This document shows positions 17,538 through 25,716 of a DNA stretch of 64,000 nt, piece after piece; position 1 is the first letter of the stretch, and each line of letters begins with the position of its first letter. The DNA lies in NCBI RefSeq assembly GCF_000332975.1, contig NZ_BANR01000004.1:310001-374000 (forward strand). Reading direction: 5' to 3'. Under the pieces are notes generated by a model, which was given only the letters and a program-made list of their open reading frames with translations, searched no databases and was not told where the DNA came from. The DNA is from Gordonia aichiensis NBRC 108223. GTDB lineage: Bacteria; Actinomycetota; Actinomycetes; Mycobacteriales; Mycobacteriaceae. The translations under genes were made by a program, and so were the position numbers.

Positions 17538-18127
17538 TGGAGCAAGACCTCGACGACGTCGTCCGGCAGCGCATTCGCGGCCTGCGACTGGCGAAGGGGT
17601 GGACCCTGGACTCGCTGGCGTCGCGCTGCGACATGAGCCCGTCGACGCTGAGCAGGATCGAGACTGGTGGTCGACGTGTGGCGCTCGATCAGATCGTCGC
17701 GATCTCCCGCGCACTCGGGACCACCGTCGACCAGCTGGTGGAACCGGCGGCCGACGAGGATGTCGTGATCCGCCCCGAACCCCACTCGGCGGCGGACGGC
17801 GTGATCGTGTGGCCGCTGTCGGGGTCGGATACTCCCGGCGGCGTGTCGGTCGCGAAGATGCGCATCGATCCCGGCCGCGCCATCGATCCGAAGGCGCTCG
17901 GTGTGCATCCCGGCCGGGAGTGGTTCACGGTCTTGTCGGGCACGGTCGAACTCTGGTTGGGCGACCGGGTGATCCTGATCCCCGCAGGCCAGGCTGCCGA
18001 GTTCGCGACGATGATCCCGCACGCGATCGGTGCTCGGGGAGGACCCGCCGAGATCGTCTCGATCTTCGACCACGACGGCGAGCGCGCCCACCTCGGCCCG
18101 GCCCGGTTGACTCGTCGCGGTCGTTAG
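17537..18127 (+). CDS. XRE-family regulator with C-terminal cupin
   Basis: A 196-residue protein. The N-terminal helix-turn-helix of the XRE/HTH_3 type spans about residues 9-65 (GWTLDSLASRCDMSPSTLSR, then IETGGRRVALDQI). The C-terminal cupin_2 domain spans about 100-165 (HPGREWFTVLSGTVELWLGD). Such proteins sense small ligands through the cupin and repress or activate nearby catabolic genes. It stands at the end of the plus-strand operon and is a good candidate for binding the inverted repeats at 13317-13418. Confidence 0.87.
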   Translation: MEQDLDDVVRQRIRGLRLAKGWTLDSLASRCDMSPSTLSRIETGGRRVALDQIVAISRALGTTVDQLVEPAADEDVVIRPEPHSAADGVIVWPLSGSDTPGGVSVAKMRIDPGRAIDPKALGVHPGREWFTVLSGTVELWLGDRVILIPAGQAAEFATMIPHAIGARGGPAEIVSIFDHDGERAHLGPARLTRRGR

Positions 18128-18196
18128 GTCCAGGTATCCGGCTCGTCTCTGAGGCAGATCACAGGTCTTCGACGGCGAGGCCACATATGCAATCGC

Positions 18197-18210
18197 TATT
18201 GTGTACTCGA
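18197..18210 (+). promoter_or_regulatory. Leaderless promoter -10 of L,D-transpeptidase gene
   Basis: TATTGT (18197-18202) lies 7 nt before ATG 18210. This supports ATG 18210 over the in-frame GTG at 18201, which overlaps the box. Confidence 0.55.
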
Positions 18211-19469
18211 TGTCCGAGAACACAATGCCCACTCGTCGCACGGTGCTCGTCACCGGCGGTCTCGCCACGGTTGCGGGACTCGTCGTCGCCGCTTGCGGCC
18301 GGTCGAACGACACCCCGATGGCCGACGGCCCCAAGAAGCCGACGGTGGGCGTCGAGTACACGCCGTCGCTGACCGACGAGAAGGCGCCGAATCCGACCGA
18401 GAAGGTCGAGGTCAAGGTGACCAACGGTGTGCTCAACCCGGACGTGAAGCTTCTCAACCCGGCAGGCAAGGCTGTTGCGGGCAAGATCTCGGACGACCGG
18501 ACGACCTTCACCATCACCGAAGCACTCGGATACGGCACCACGTACACCTGGCAGGGCAGCGCGACCGGCTATGACCGAGTCAGCACCCCGGTCGAGGGCA
18601 AGTTCACCACGCTCGATCCGAAGACCCAGCTCAACGTCGTCGTCAACATCGCCGACGGTCAGGAAGTCGGTATCGCCGCACCGTTGATCCTCAAGTTCGA
18701 CGGCACCGTCGACGACAAGGAGGCCGTCGAACGAGCGTTGACGCTGACCACCGAGCCGCCGACCGAGGGCGCCTGGGCGTGGCTCGGTGAGGACAACGGT
18801 TCGCGGGTGCACTGGCGGTCCAAGGAGTACATGGCTCCGGGCACCAAGATCCACATGTCGGCGAAGCTCTACGGGCTCGATCACGGCGACGGCGCCTATG
18901 GGGCCGCAGACGTCACGAGTGACTACGTCGTCGGACGGTCGCAGATAGTGAAGGCCGACGCGGGAAGCCACCAGATCGTCGTGGTCCGCGACGGCGCGAC
19001 GCTGATGACGCTGCCGTGCAGCTACGGACAGGGCGACGTCGACCGTAACGTCACGCGATCGGGCATTCATGTGGTGAGCGAGAAGCACGAAGACTTCTAC
19101 ATGAGCAACCCCGCCGCGGGATACTTCAACATCCACGAGCGCTGGGCTGTGCGTATCTCCAACAACGGCGAGTTCATCCACGCCAATCCGGAAACCGTCG
19201 GCGTGCAGGGCGCGTCGAATGTCACCAACGGGTGCATCAACCTCTCGCTCGACAACGCGCAGCAGTACTTCAACACCGCGATCTACGGCGACCCGGTGGA
19301 AGTGACGGGCACCAGGATCGACCTGTCGGAGGCCGACGGCGACATCTTCGACTGGACCTACGACTGGCCGACGTGGAAGTCGATGTCGGCCGTCAAGGGC
19401 GAGCCGAGGACCGCGTCGGCTCCCGCGACACCGAAGGGCGCCCCGACGTCGGTCGGCGCGCCGAACTGA
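18210..19469 (+). CDS. lprQ: L,D-transpeptidase lipoprotein (LprQ/LdtMt5-like)
   Basis: A 419-residue lipoprotein. Its signal peptide contains RR and ends in the lipobox VVAACG (Cys ~29). Two Ig-like domains (about 45-240) precede the YkuD catalytic domain (about 250-375). The active-site motif is HANPETVGVQ followed by VTNGCINLS, with catalytic Cys near residue 340. It forms 3-3 peptidoglycan cross-links at the cell surface. The tail is Pro/Ala-rich. The neighbours, an opposed SDR gene then a ROK-type regulator, match the M. tuberculosis order Rv0483 (lprQ)-Rv0484c-Rv0485, which supports orthology. Confidence 0.88.
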   Translation: MSENTMPTRRTVLVTGGLATVAGLVVAACGRSNDTPMADGPKKPTVGVEYTPSLTDEKAPNPTEKVEVKVTNGVLNPDVKLLNPAGKAVAGKISDDRTTFTITEALGYGTTYTWQGSATGYDRVSTPVEGKFTTLDPKTQLNVVVNIADGQEVGIAAPLILKFDGTVDDKEAVERALTLTTEPPTEGAWAWLGEDNGSRVHWRSKEYMAPGTKIHMSAKLYGLDHGDGAYGAADVTSDYVVGRSQIVKADAGSHQIVVVRDGATLMTLPCSYGQGDVDRNVTRSGIHVVSEKHEDFYMSNPAAGYFNIHERWAVRISNNGEFIHANPETVGVQGASNVTNGCINLSLDNAQQYFNTAIYGDPVEVTGTRIDLSEADGDIFDWTYDWPTWKSMSAVKGEPRTASAPATPKGAPTSVGAPN

Positions 19470-19491
19470 CGCCACCTCCCGCCTTGCAGGT

Positions 19492-20283
19492 CTAGCCGGT
19501 CTTGACGTTACGGCGCGCGGACGCCTGGTCGCGGGGCCGGATCACGATCTGGTCGAGATCGACGTGCGCGGGCCGCGAGGCGACGAATCCGACGACCTCG
19601 GCGATGTCGTCGGCGGTCAGCGGTGTCAGCCCGGCGTAGACGGCGTCCGCGCGTTCCTTGTCGCCGTCGAAGCGCACCAGTGAGAAGTCGGTTTCGACCA
19701 TTCCGGGGCAGATCTCGGTGAGTCGGATCGGCTTTCCCAGCAGCTCGAAGCGCAGGGTGCGGTGCAGAACCCCCTCGGCGTGCTTGGCCGACGTGTACCC
19801 CGAACCGTTGTCGTAGACCTCGAGCGCGGCGGTCGAGGTGATCGTGACGATCAGGCCGTCGCCGGAGGCTTCCAGCGCGGGCAGCAGCGCCTTGGTGACC
19901 CGCAACGTACCGAGCACGTTGGTCTCCCACATCCACCGCCAGTCGTCGAGGTCGGCGGTGGCCACCGGGTCGAGCCCTTTCGCGCCGCCCGCGTTGTTCA
20001 CCAGCAGGTCGACGCGGTCGAGGCCCTCGACGAATCGGGTTACCGACTCGTCGTCGGTGATGTCGAGTTGCCTTCCGGTGCCACCGATTTCGGTCGCGAG
20101 TTCGGTGATGCGGTCGATCCGACGCGCGCCGACGACAACGTGGTAACCCTGGGCCGCGAGTGTGCGCGCGATCGCTTCGCCGATACCTGAACTCGCCCCG
20201 GTCACCACGGCGATCTTCGCGTCGGTGTTGAACGCGGCGTCGGGATTCCGTGTGGATGTCGGGTCGCTGGGAGTCGTGGTCAT
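19492..20283 (-). CDS. Short-chain dehydrogenase (Rv0484c-like)
   Basis: A 263-residue SDR. It has VVTGASSGIGEAIARTL, VVVGARR (the Arg suggests NADP preference), NNAGGAKG, catalytic Ser in ITSTAALE and YTSAK. ATG 20283 is chosen because TAAGGT lies 7 nt upstream on the minus strand; an earlier GTG would add nine residues overlapping that box. It is convergent with the L,D-transpeptidase gene and divergent from the ROK regulator. The C-terminus resembles YdfG-like 3-hydroxy acid dehydrogenases (DQIVIRPRDQ). Substrate unknown. Confidence 0.85.
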   Translation of the reverse strand: MTTTPSDPTSTRNPDAAFNTDAKIAVVTGASSGIGEAIARTLAAQGYHVVVGARRIDRITELATEIGGTGRQLDITDDESVTRFVEGLDRVDLLVNNAGGAKGLDPVATADLDDWRWMWETNVLGTLRVTKALLPALEASGDGLIVTITSTAALEVYDNGSGYTSAKHAEGVLHRTLRFELLGKPIRLTEICPGMVETDFSLVRFDGDKERADAVYAGLTPLTADDIAEVVGFVASRPAHVDLDQIVIRPRDQASARRNVKTG

Positions 20284-20296
20284 GGTCTTCACCTTA
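20284..20296 (-). promoter_or_regulatory. Leaderless promoter -10 of SDR gene
   Basis: Minus-strand TAAGGT (complement of 20291-20296) is 7 nt before the ATG at 20283. Confidence 0.5.
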
Positions 20297-20361
20297 ACGA
20301 GTTCGACCACCTCGGAAGATGTCGCTGGTCGGGAGGCTGGGGTGGATCACAGCCGCGCTGC

Positions 20362-20374
20362 TACATTCAGCGCA
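20362..20374 (+). promoter_or_regulatory. Leaderless promoter -10 of ROK regulator
   Basis: TACATT (20362-20367) is 6 nt before ATG 20374; no Shine-Dalgarno is visible. Confidence 0.55.
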
Positions 20375-21492
20375 TGCTGCATGGAGTCGTCCCGGCGACA
20401 TTGCAGATCGGCTCGACGCCCGCTGCAGCCGTGCTGCACGCGATTCGGGTCGGCGCACCCATCACCCGTGATCGCCTGGCAGACGTCACGGGCCTGTCTC
20501 CGGCAACCATCAATCGCCAGGTCACGGCGCTCACTGGCCAGGGGCTGATCACCGAGAGACCAGACCTCGTGAGTCCCGGCAGCATCGGCCGCCCGAAGAA
20601 CCCGCTCACCCTTGACCGCGACGCACTGTGTGCGGCGGGTATGCACATCGGTGCGCGTCGCACACTGCTGACCATCGTGGACCTGGGAGGTCGGCCTCTC
20701 TACAGCCACGCGGTCCTGACCCCGCAGGGCGACGCCGACGTTGCGCTCGCAGAACTCTGCGGACAGCTGAGCGAATTGGCCGGCCGCTTCTCCGGACGTC
20801 GTCTGCTCTGGGGTGGCGCGGCGATCGGCGGGTCGGTCGATGCCGTATCCGGCTCTGTCGACCATCCGATTCTCGGTTGGCACCGCGCGCCGCTCGGGCC
20901 GATGTTGGCCGATGCCCTCGGAGTGCCGGTTTCGGTCTGCGAGCACGTCGAGGCCATGGCCGCCGCAGAACTGCTCCTCGGCCAGACGATCGTCGACGCT
21001 GCGTCGGGGCTGTTCTTCTACGCGCGCGAGACCACCGGCATGGCCATGACGCTCAATGGCCGTGTCCACATACCGGCCCGGGGTGCGGGCAGCATCGCGC
21101 ACGTGAGGGTCGACGCCCCGGTGCTGTGTCCGGGCAGAGGCGCCACACTCTCCGACGTGATCGGCAGCGAACCGACGTTGCGTGCGGCCAGGCGACTCGG
21201 GATACCGCTGGACGCGTCGCCCATCGTCGACGAGCGCGCTCGTATCCTCGGCGAGGTCGTCGCGACGTTCCGCGATGCGCTGAACCCGGATTCGGTGGTC
21301 GTCGCGGGAGACGCTTTCGCCGCACACCCGCGCGGTCTGGCTCCCGTGCAGGCGGCGTTCGATGCGGCGTCGAAGACCCGCTGGCCGATGGAACTGATGC
21401 CGTCGCTCTTCGGCGTCACCGTGCCCGAGGGTGCGGCAATCGTGGTGGCGCTCAGCGTGATCTACGCGGACCCGGTGGCCTCGCTCGCGTAG
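20374..21492 (+). CDS. ROK-family transcriptional regulator (Rv0485-like)
   Basis: A 372-residue protein. An N-terminal winged helix-turn-helix (about 25-70, ITRDRLADVTGLSPATINRQ) is joined to a ROK-type kinase-like domain (about 85-365). GGAAIGGSVDAVSG and the CEHVEAMAAAE region correspond to ROK segments. The zinc-binding Cys cluster and full kinase motifs of true sugar kinases are not evident, so it is a regulator, not an enzyme. Its position beside lprQ and the SDR matches Rv0485. Confidence 0.85.
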   Translation: MLHGVVPATLQIGSTPAAAVLHAIRVGAPITRDRLADVTGLSPATINRQVTALTGQGLITERPDLVSPGSIGRPKNPLTLDRDALCAAGMHIGARRTLLTIVDLGGRPLYSHAVLTPQGDADVALAELCGQLSELAGRFSGRRLLWGGAAIGGSVDAVSGSVDHPILGWHRAPLGPMLADALGVPVSVCEHVEAMAAAELLLGQTIVDAASGLFFYARETTGMAMTLNGRVHIPARGAGSIAHVRVDAPVLCPGRGATLSDVIGSEPTLRAARRLGIPLDASPIVDERARILGEVVATFRDALNPDSVVVAGDAFAAHPRGLAPVQAAFDAASKTRWPMELMPSLFGVTVPEGAAIVVALSVIYADPVASLA

Positions 21493-21518
21493 CGGACCCA
21501 ACCAGCCCCGGCGCGAAG

Positions 21519-21537
21519 TTAGGCCATGCTAGCCTTC
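21519..21537. promoter_or_regulatory. IdeR/DtxR-like iron box
   Basis: TTAGGCCATGCTAGCCTTC matches about 13 of 19 positions of the IdeR/DtxR consensus (TTAGGTTAGGCTAACCTAA). It overlaps the -10 box of the PepSY gene, where an iron-loaded repressor would block transcription. Confidence 0.55.
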
Positions 21538-21542
21538 GCTGA
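21530..21542 (+). promoter_or_regulatory. Leaderless promoter -10 of PepSY gene
   Basis: TAGCCT (21530-21535) lies 6 nt before ATG 21542, inside the iron box. Confidence 0.45.
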
Positions 21543-22942
21543 TGGACAGTGGCACCCCGCTCACGACGGATGCGGCCGACGAATCGCCTACTACGGAAAT
21601 CCGCGAATCCGACAGTCCAGCAACAGAAACGCCCGAAACGGACAGTTCACCGCGTGTCGATGCCGATCCCGATGTCCCGACGACGAGACCGGCGGTACGC
21701 AGGAAGACGGCCAGGCGGAAGCGGCGGCGCAAGCCGATCACCACCTCTCTCATCGTCACCCACCGGTGGCTGTCGATCGTGTTGGGGGCGGTCTTGGTCG
21801 TGGTCTGCACCTCGGGGGCCATACTCGTCTACGCGCCGGAGCTGACGAGAATGACCAACGCGGACAAACTCACATCGACACCGACCGACAACCCGGTGAC
21901 CTTCGGTACTGCGATTGCGAGTGTCAAGAAAGCCGATCCCGACTTCGATGCCGCATACATCTCCCTCAAGGATGGCGTGTACTTCGTGTCCTCGGCGCAG
22001 CCGGGGGCAGGCACCTGGTTCGTCGACGCGGGTAGCGGCAAGGTCAACGCACACGGCGACCTCAATGGCGGTGTGCTCGGTTTTCTCGTCAACCTGCATG
22101 ATTGCGGACTCACCTGCGAGGACTATCCGGGCTACATCGCGTGGCTCGCGAGCCCGTCGCCGATCGCCGACTGGGGCTGGTATGTCTCCGGAATGACCTG
22201 GGGTGCAGTCATTCTGGCGCTCTCGGGTCTGCTCTTGGTGTTCCTCGCGATCTCCGGGGTGATCATCTGGTGGCCCGGACTGCGTCGGCTGCGCAGCCGC
22301 TTTCGGGTGCGAATCGGCAAGGGGCGCTTCGCTCGGGACTACGACCTGCACAACATCATCGGCATCGTCGCCGCGATTCCCCTGCTGATCTGGGGACTCA
22401 CCGGCATGAACTTCGAGACGCCTGGCCTCGCGAAGACCTGGTACAGCGCGACGGGAGGGATTGCGCCGCCGGAGGACAACTACTCGATGCCGCCGTCGAC
22501 GGGTACCGGTCCGATGATGTCGGTGGACCAGGCGATCGACGCGGCGACCGCGCGCTACCCGGGGTCGAAGGCCACGTGGGTGGGCATGCCGTCGGATGCC
22601 ACCGGCTTCTACTCGGTCGACGTGTTGGCCGACGGCCCCGACCTCTGGGCGCACAGTGCCACCTATCACGCCAATCGTGAGGTCGGCGTCGACAGCCACG
22701 ATCCGACGAAGATCGCGGTGTTCAACGGTGAGTCGCGAACGTTGTCCAACACCATCATCGATGACTGGGCTCAACCCACCCTGCACTACGGGGTGTCGGT
22801 GAACGCGTGGTGGCGGTTGTTCTGGTTCGTTCTCGGAATGGCGCCACTACTGCTCTTCCTGACGGGTCTGAGCACCTGGCAGTTCCGGTTGCGTACCACC
22901 CGTCGACGGCGGGCCGCGCGCAAGACGTCGGCCTCCACCTGA
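21542..22942 (+). CDS. PepSY-associated TM protein, probably iron-regulated
   Basis: A 466-residue protein. The N-terminal ~60 residues are acidic and disordered, followed by a basic patch. Membrane helices lie at about 74-98, 221-243, 275-295 and 427-447, with PepSY domains between (about 120-170 and 320-400). HRWLSIVLG and DLHNIIGIVAA carry the His residues characteristic of this family. Related proteins occur in siderophore or iron-uptake loci and are proposed to reduce ferric siderophores; that role is inferred here from the iron-box match. There is no partner iron gene next to it. Confidence 0.8.
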   Translation: MDSGTPLTTDAADESPTTEIRESDSPATETPETDSSPRVDADPDVPTTRPAVRRKTARRKRRRKPITTSLIVTHRWLSIVLGAVLVVVCTSGAILVYAPELTRMTNADKLTSTPTDNPVTFGTAIASVKKADPDFDAAYISLKDGVYFVSSAQPGAGTWFVDAGSGKVNAHGDLNGGVLGFLVNLHDCGLTCEDYPGYIAWLASPSPIADWGWYVSGMTWGAVILALSGLLLVFLAISGVIIWWPGLRRLRSRFRVRIGKGRFARDYDLHNIIGIVAAIPLLIWGLTGMNFETPGLAKTWYSATGGIAPPEDNYSMPPSTGTGPMMSVDQAIDAATARYPGSKATWVGMPSDATGFYSVDVLADGPDLWAHSATYHANREVGVDSHDPTKIAVFNGESRTLSNTIIDDWAQPTLHYGVSVNAWWRLFWFVLGMAPLLLFLTGLSTWQFRLRTTRRRRAARKTSAST

Positions 22943-22974
22943 CCGCCGATTGCGCGCCGAAGGCAAATCCCCCT

Positions 22975-22988
22975 TACAGTGAGCGATA
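22975..22988 (+). promoter_or_regulatory. Leaderless promoter -10 of transglutaminase gene
   Basis: TACAGT (22975-22980) is 7 nt before ATG 22988. The in-frame GTG at 22979 overlaps the box and is rejected. Confidence 0.55.
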
Positions 22989-23812
22989 TGTCGACTTCCC
23001 CCTTGACTCTTCCGCGTGACGTCTCCGCCGCCATGACGATCTCCGTCTCGGCACCCACAGAACTCGAGATGCAGATAGCTGTCGCCCGGATGCCGGGACT
23101 CGAACTCGACGAGAAACTCGTGGTCGCAGTCAACGGCGACGAGATCACGCCGGAGGAGATCATTGATCCGCACGGCGGCCGCATCCATCGGATGAAGGTG
23201 GAATCCGGCGTGGTCGCGGTCAATTACTCCGCCGCCGTCACCGCACCGGCGAATCCCGTGGCAGTGGAGTCCACCGACCGCTCGATGTACCTGCGCCCCA
23301 GTCGATATGCCGAGTGCGACAAGTTCTTCGGGTTCGCCGCCGGGCAGTTCGACGCCTCGTTGCCTGCGGGTGAACTCCTCGATCAGGTCACGGCCTTCGT
23401 CGAAGACCGCCTCGACTACATCCCCGGCGCCAGTGATCCGATCGACGGTGCCGTCGACACACTGCTCGCCGGTGCAGGAGTCTGTCGCGACTACGCGCAC
23501 CTCGTCGTCGCGTTGTTGCGCGCGTTGAACATTCCCGCGCGCCTGGTGGCCGTGTACGCGCCCGGATGCGACCCGATGGACTTCCACGCGGTTGCCGAGG
23601 CACTCATCGAAGGAGAGTGGGTCGTCGTCGATGCGACGAGACTCTCGCCGCGGCAGAGCCTTGTCCGCATCGCGACCGGTCGTGATGCCGCCGACACCGC
23701 ATTCCTCGACAATCACGGTGGCTCGATCTCGCTGGACAACTACCAGGTGTTGGCGACGGTGCGCGGCGATCTGCCCATCGACGATGGCAAGGAGCGCATC
23801 AGCATACGATGA
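22988..23812 (+). CDS. Transglutaminase-like cysteine peptidase domain protein
   Basis: A 274-residue protein with a transglutaminase core. GAGVCRDYAHLVVALLRALN (about 161-180) carries the catalytic Cys. The His lies in DPMDFHAVAEALIEGEWVVV and the Asp in VVDATR. The N-terminal ~100 residues form the all-beta domain usual in bacterial transglutaminase-like proteins. No signal peptide is visible, so it is probably cytoplasmic. The next gene, a zinc peptidase, starts 5 nt after its stop, and that gene's -10 lies over the last codons. Confidence 0.83.
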   Translation: MSTSPLTLPRDVSAAMTISVSAPTELEMQIAVARMPGLELDEKLVVAVNGDEITPEEIIDPHGGRIHRMKVESGVVAVNYSAAVTAPANPVAVESTDRSMYLRPSRYAECDKFFGFAAGQFDASLPAGELLDQVTAFVEDRLDYIPGASDPIDGAVDTLLAGAGVCRDYAHLVVALLRALNIPARLVAVYAPGCDPMDFHAVAEALIEGEWVVVDATRLSPRQSLVRIATGRDAADTAFLDNHGGSISLDNYQVLATVRGDLPIDDGKERISIR

Positions 23813-23817
23813 ACGCA
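23805..23817 (+). promoter_or_regulatory. Leaderless promoter -10 of zinc peptidase gene, inside the upstream gene
   Basis: TACGAT (23805-23810) overlaps the last codons and stop of the transglutaminase gene and lies 6 nt before ATG 23817. Confidence 0.5.
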
Positions 23818-24929
23818 TGCATGCGCTGACATGTCCCATCTGCAATGCGCTGTCAGGTTTTCTCGGACAGCAATGCCCCAACTGCGGTACGACGGTCGGC
23901 ATCCACCTGCCGAGCAGGTCGCTCGTCGTCGCGTCTGAGGACGGCGTCGAGATCGACGGCACCAGGTGGGTGCGCTGCATCAACTGGGACTCCGGCTGCA
24001 ACTGGATGACCCCGGCCGAGTTCTCGGAGGAGAACGCGGGCATGCGCGGTCGGTGCTTCCCTGATTCGTTGCTGCGGCAGTTGCCCGACGCCGATGATCC
24101 GATCGGACGTGGAAAGCTGCCATCGGCACTGTCGGACCTACGAATGCTCATCTACCAGCTCGTCGACCTCGGTCTGCCCGTTGAGCCCTTCTGGCGCAGC
24201 GACGGTGGTCTGGCATTCGATCTGCTCTCGAGCCAGACACTGGGCAGGCCGGTCACGATCGGACATGCCAACGGGGTCGTCACCATCGACATCTCGGAGA
24301 CGATGGACGCCTACCGTGAACGACTGCGCGTCGATCTGGGTGAGGCGTATCGGACGATGCTCGGGCACTTCCGGCACGAGGTGGGGCACTACTACGAGAG
24401 CATTCTCGTGGAGAACGGCGACGGCGTCGACCGCTATCTCGACAGGTGCCGACAGCTCTTCGGAGACGAACGCGCGAGCTACAGCGACGCCATCGATCGT
24501 CACTACAAATTCGGGGCGCCCGCGGACTGGGCGGACTCGTACATCTCCGAGTACGCGACGATGCACCCGTGGGAGGATTTCGCGGAGTGCTTCGCGCACT
24601 ACCTGCACATCACCGGAACCATCGACACCGCACGTGAATCCGGCGTCCGGCTGGTCAACGACCAGGTGCGCTTCGCGATGGACCGCGACATCATCCCGCT
24701 GGAGTCCTACGCCGACCAGCCGATCGAACGCCTGCTCTACGACTGGAAGTGGTTGGGCACCATGTTCAATCGCGTCAATCAGTCGATGGGCGCGCGACCG
24801 CTCTACCCATTCGTCATCCCGCAGCCCGTCGTCGGCAAACTCGGTTTCATCCACAAGGTGATCCGCGAGACCGACAAGCGCTCCGCGCACGACGACCCGC
24901 TGGTCGATCAGGTCGCCGCGCCTGCGTGA
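23817..24929 (+). CDS. Putative zinc-binding metallopeptidase with N-terminal zinc ribbon (PF15887 type)
   Basis: A 370-residue protein. The N-terminus has paired Cys motifs, CPICNA (Cys 6, 9) and CPNCG (about 21-24), forming a zinc ribbon. A peptidase-like domain carries HEVGHYYE (an HExxH-type site, near residue 185), with DFAECFAHYLH (about 255) as a possible third-ligand segment. ATG 23817 is fixed by the -10 box. Proteins of this family often neighbour transglutaminase-like genes, as here; the joint function is unknown. Confidence 0.82.
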   Translation: MHALTCPICNALSGFLGQQCPNCGTTVGIHLPSRSLVVASEDGVEIDGTRWVRCINWDSGCNWMTPAEFSEENAGMRGRCFPDSLLRQLPDADDPIGRGKLPSALSDLRMLIYQLVDLGLPVEPFWRSDGGLAFDLLSSQTLGRPVTIGHANGVVTIDISETMDAYRERLRVDLGEAYRTMLGHFRHEVGHYYESILVENGDGVDRYLDRCRQLFGDERASYSDAIDRHYKFGAPADWADSYISEYATMHPWEDFAECFAHYLHITGTIDTARESGVRLVNDQVRFAMDRDIIPLESYADQPIERLLYDWKWLGTMFNRVNQSMGARPLYPFVIPQPVVGKLGFIHKVIRETDKRSAHDDPLVDQVAAPA

Positions 24930-24936
24930 GACGGCG

Positions 24937-25716
24937 TCAGAGAGCCTTGCGCCGCAAGTCGACGACGAGTTCGAGAAGTGTTGCGACGTCGTCGGTGTCA
25001 GCAATCCGGTAGCGAGCGCCGGTGTGGCCGTCGCCGACCTTGACGCTCACGTCGTACTCGCCGGTGAGATGAGCGAACGCCTTTTCGTCCGTGACATCAT
25101 CACCGATGTAGACCGTTGCGTCCGAACCGAACTCGGTCTCGAGTACCTCGAGTGCGTGACCCTTGCTCGTCTCGATCACGGCGAGCTCGATGACTTTCTT
25201 GCCCTCGGTGATCTGCACTCCCGGCCACGACGCAGGCCCCGACCGCGCCTGGGCCAGAGCATCGTCGGCGACATCGGGGGCGGCGTTGCGGACGTGCAGT
25301 GCGGCGCTGATCGGCTTCACCTCGACCGTCGTCCCGGGGTGGGTATCGGCGATGTGAGTGAACGCCTTGACGATTCGATCGAGCAGTGCGCGCTCGTCGT
25401 CGGTGACCTGCTCGCCGAATCCGCTGGTGAACTCACTGCCGTGGCTGCCGACCATGGTGACAGAGTCGTCGTCGAGTCCGGACAGCGCGCGCAGGTCGTG
25501 GAGCGAGCGACCCGAGATGACTGCCGCCTCGGTGTCGCGCAGTGAGCCTGCGGCACGGATCGCCGAGATCGACGTGCCATTGGGCTTGGCATCCTCCGGA
25601 CGCGACACGATGGGTGCGAGACAGCCGTCGTAGTCGCTGGACACCAGCAGCCGTTGCACGGATGCTGTGCGGGCGACTGCCGCACGCAGATTGTCGGGAA
25701 TCCCCGTGTCGCTCAC
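24937..25716 (-). CDS. otsB: Trehalose-6-phosphate phosphatase
   Basis: A 259-residue HAD-superfamily phosphatase. The nucleophile motif is [11 protein letters not shown] (DxDGC, about 26-36). Motif II SGRS and the C-terminal acidic motif [12 protein letters not shown] complete the active site. It removes phosphate from trehalose-6-phosphate to give trehalose, used as osmolyte and for mycolate glycolipids. GTG 25716 overlaps the otsA stop (GTGA), so the longer upstream frame is rejected. It is the last gene of the otsA operon. Confidence 0.93.
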   Translation of the reverse strand: MSDTGIPDNLRAAVARTASVQRLLVSSDYDGCLAPIVSRPEDAKPNGTSISAIRAAGSLRDTEAAVISGRSLHDLRALSGLDDDSVTMVGSHGSEFTSGFGEQVTDDERALLDRIVKAFTHIADTHPGTTVEVKPISAALHVRNAAPDVADDALAQARSGPASWPGVQITEGKKVIELAVIETSKGHALEVLETEFGSDATVYIGDDVTDEKAFAHLTGEYDVSVKVGDGHTGARYRIADTDDVATLLELVVDLRRKAL

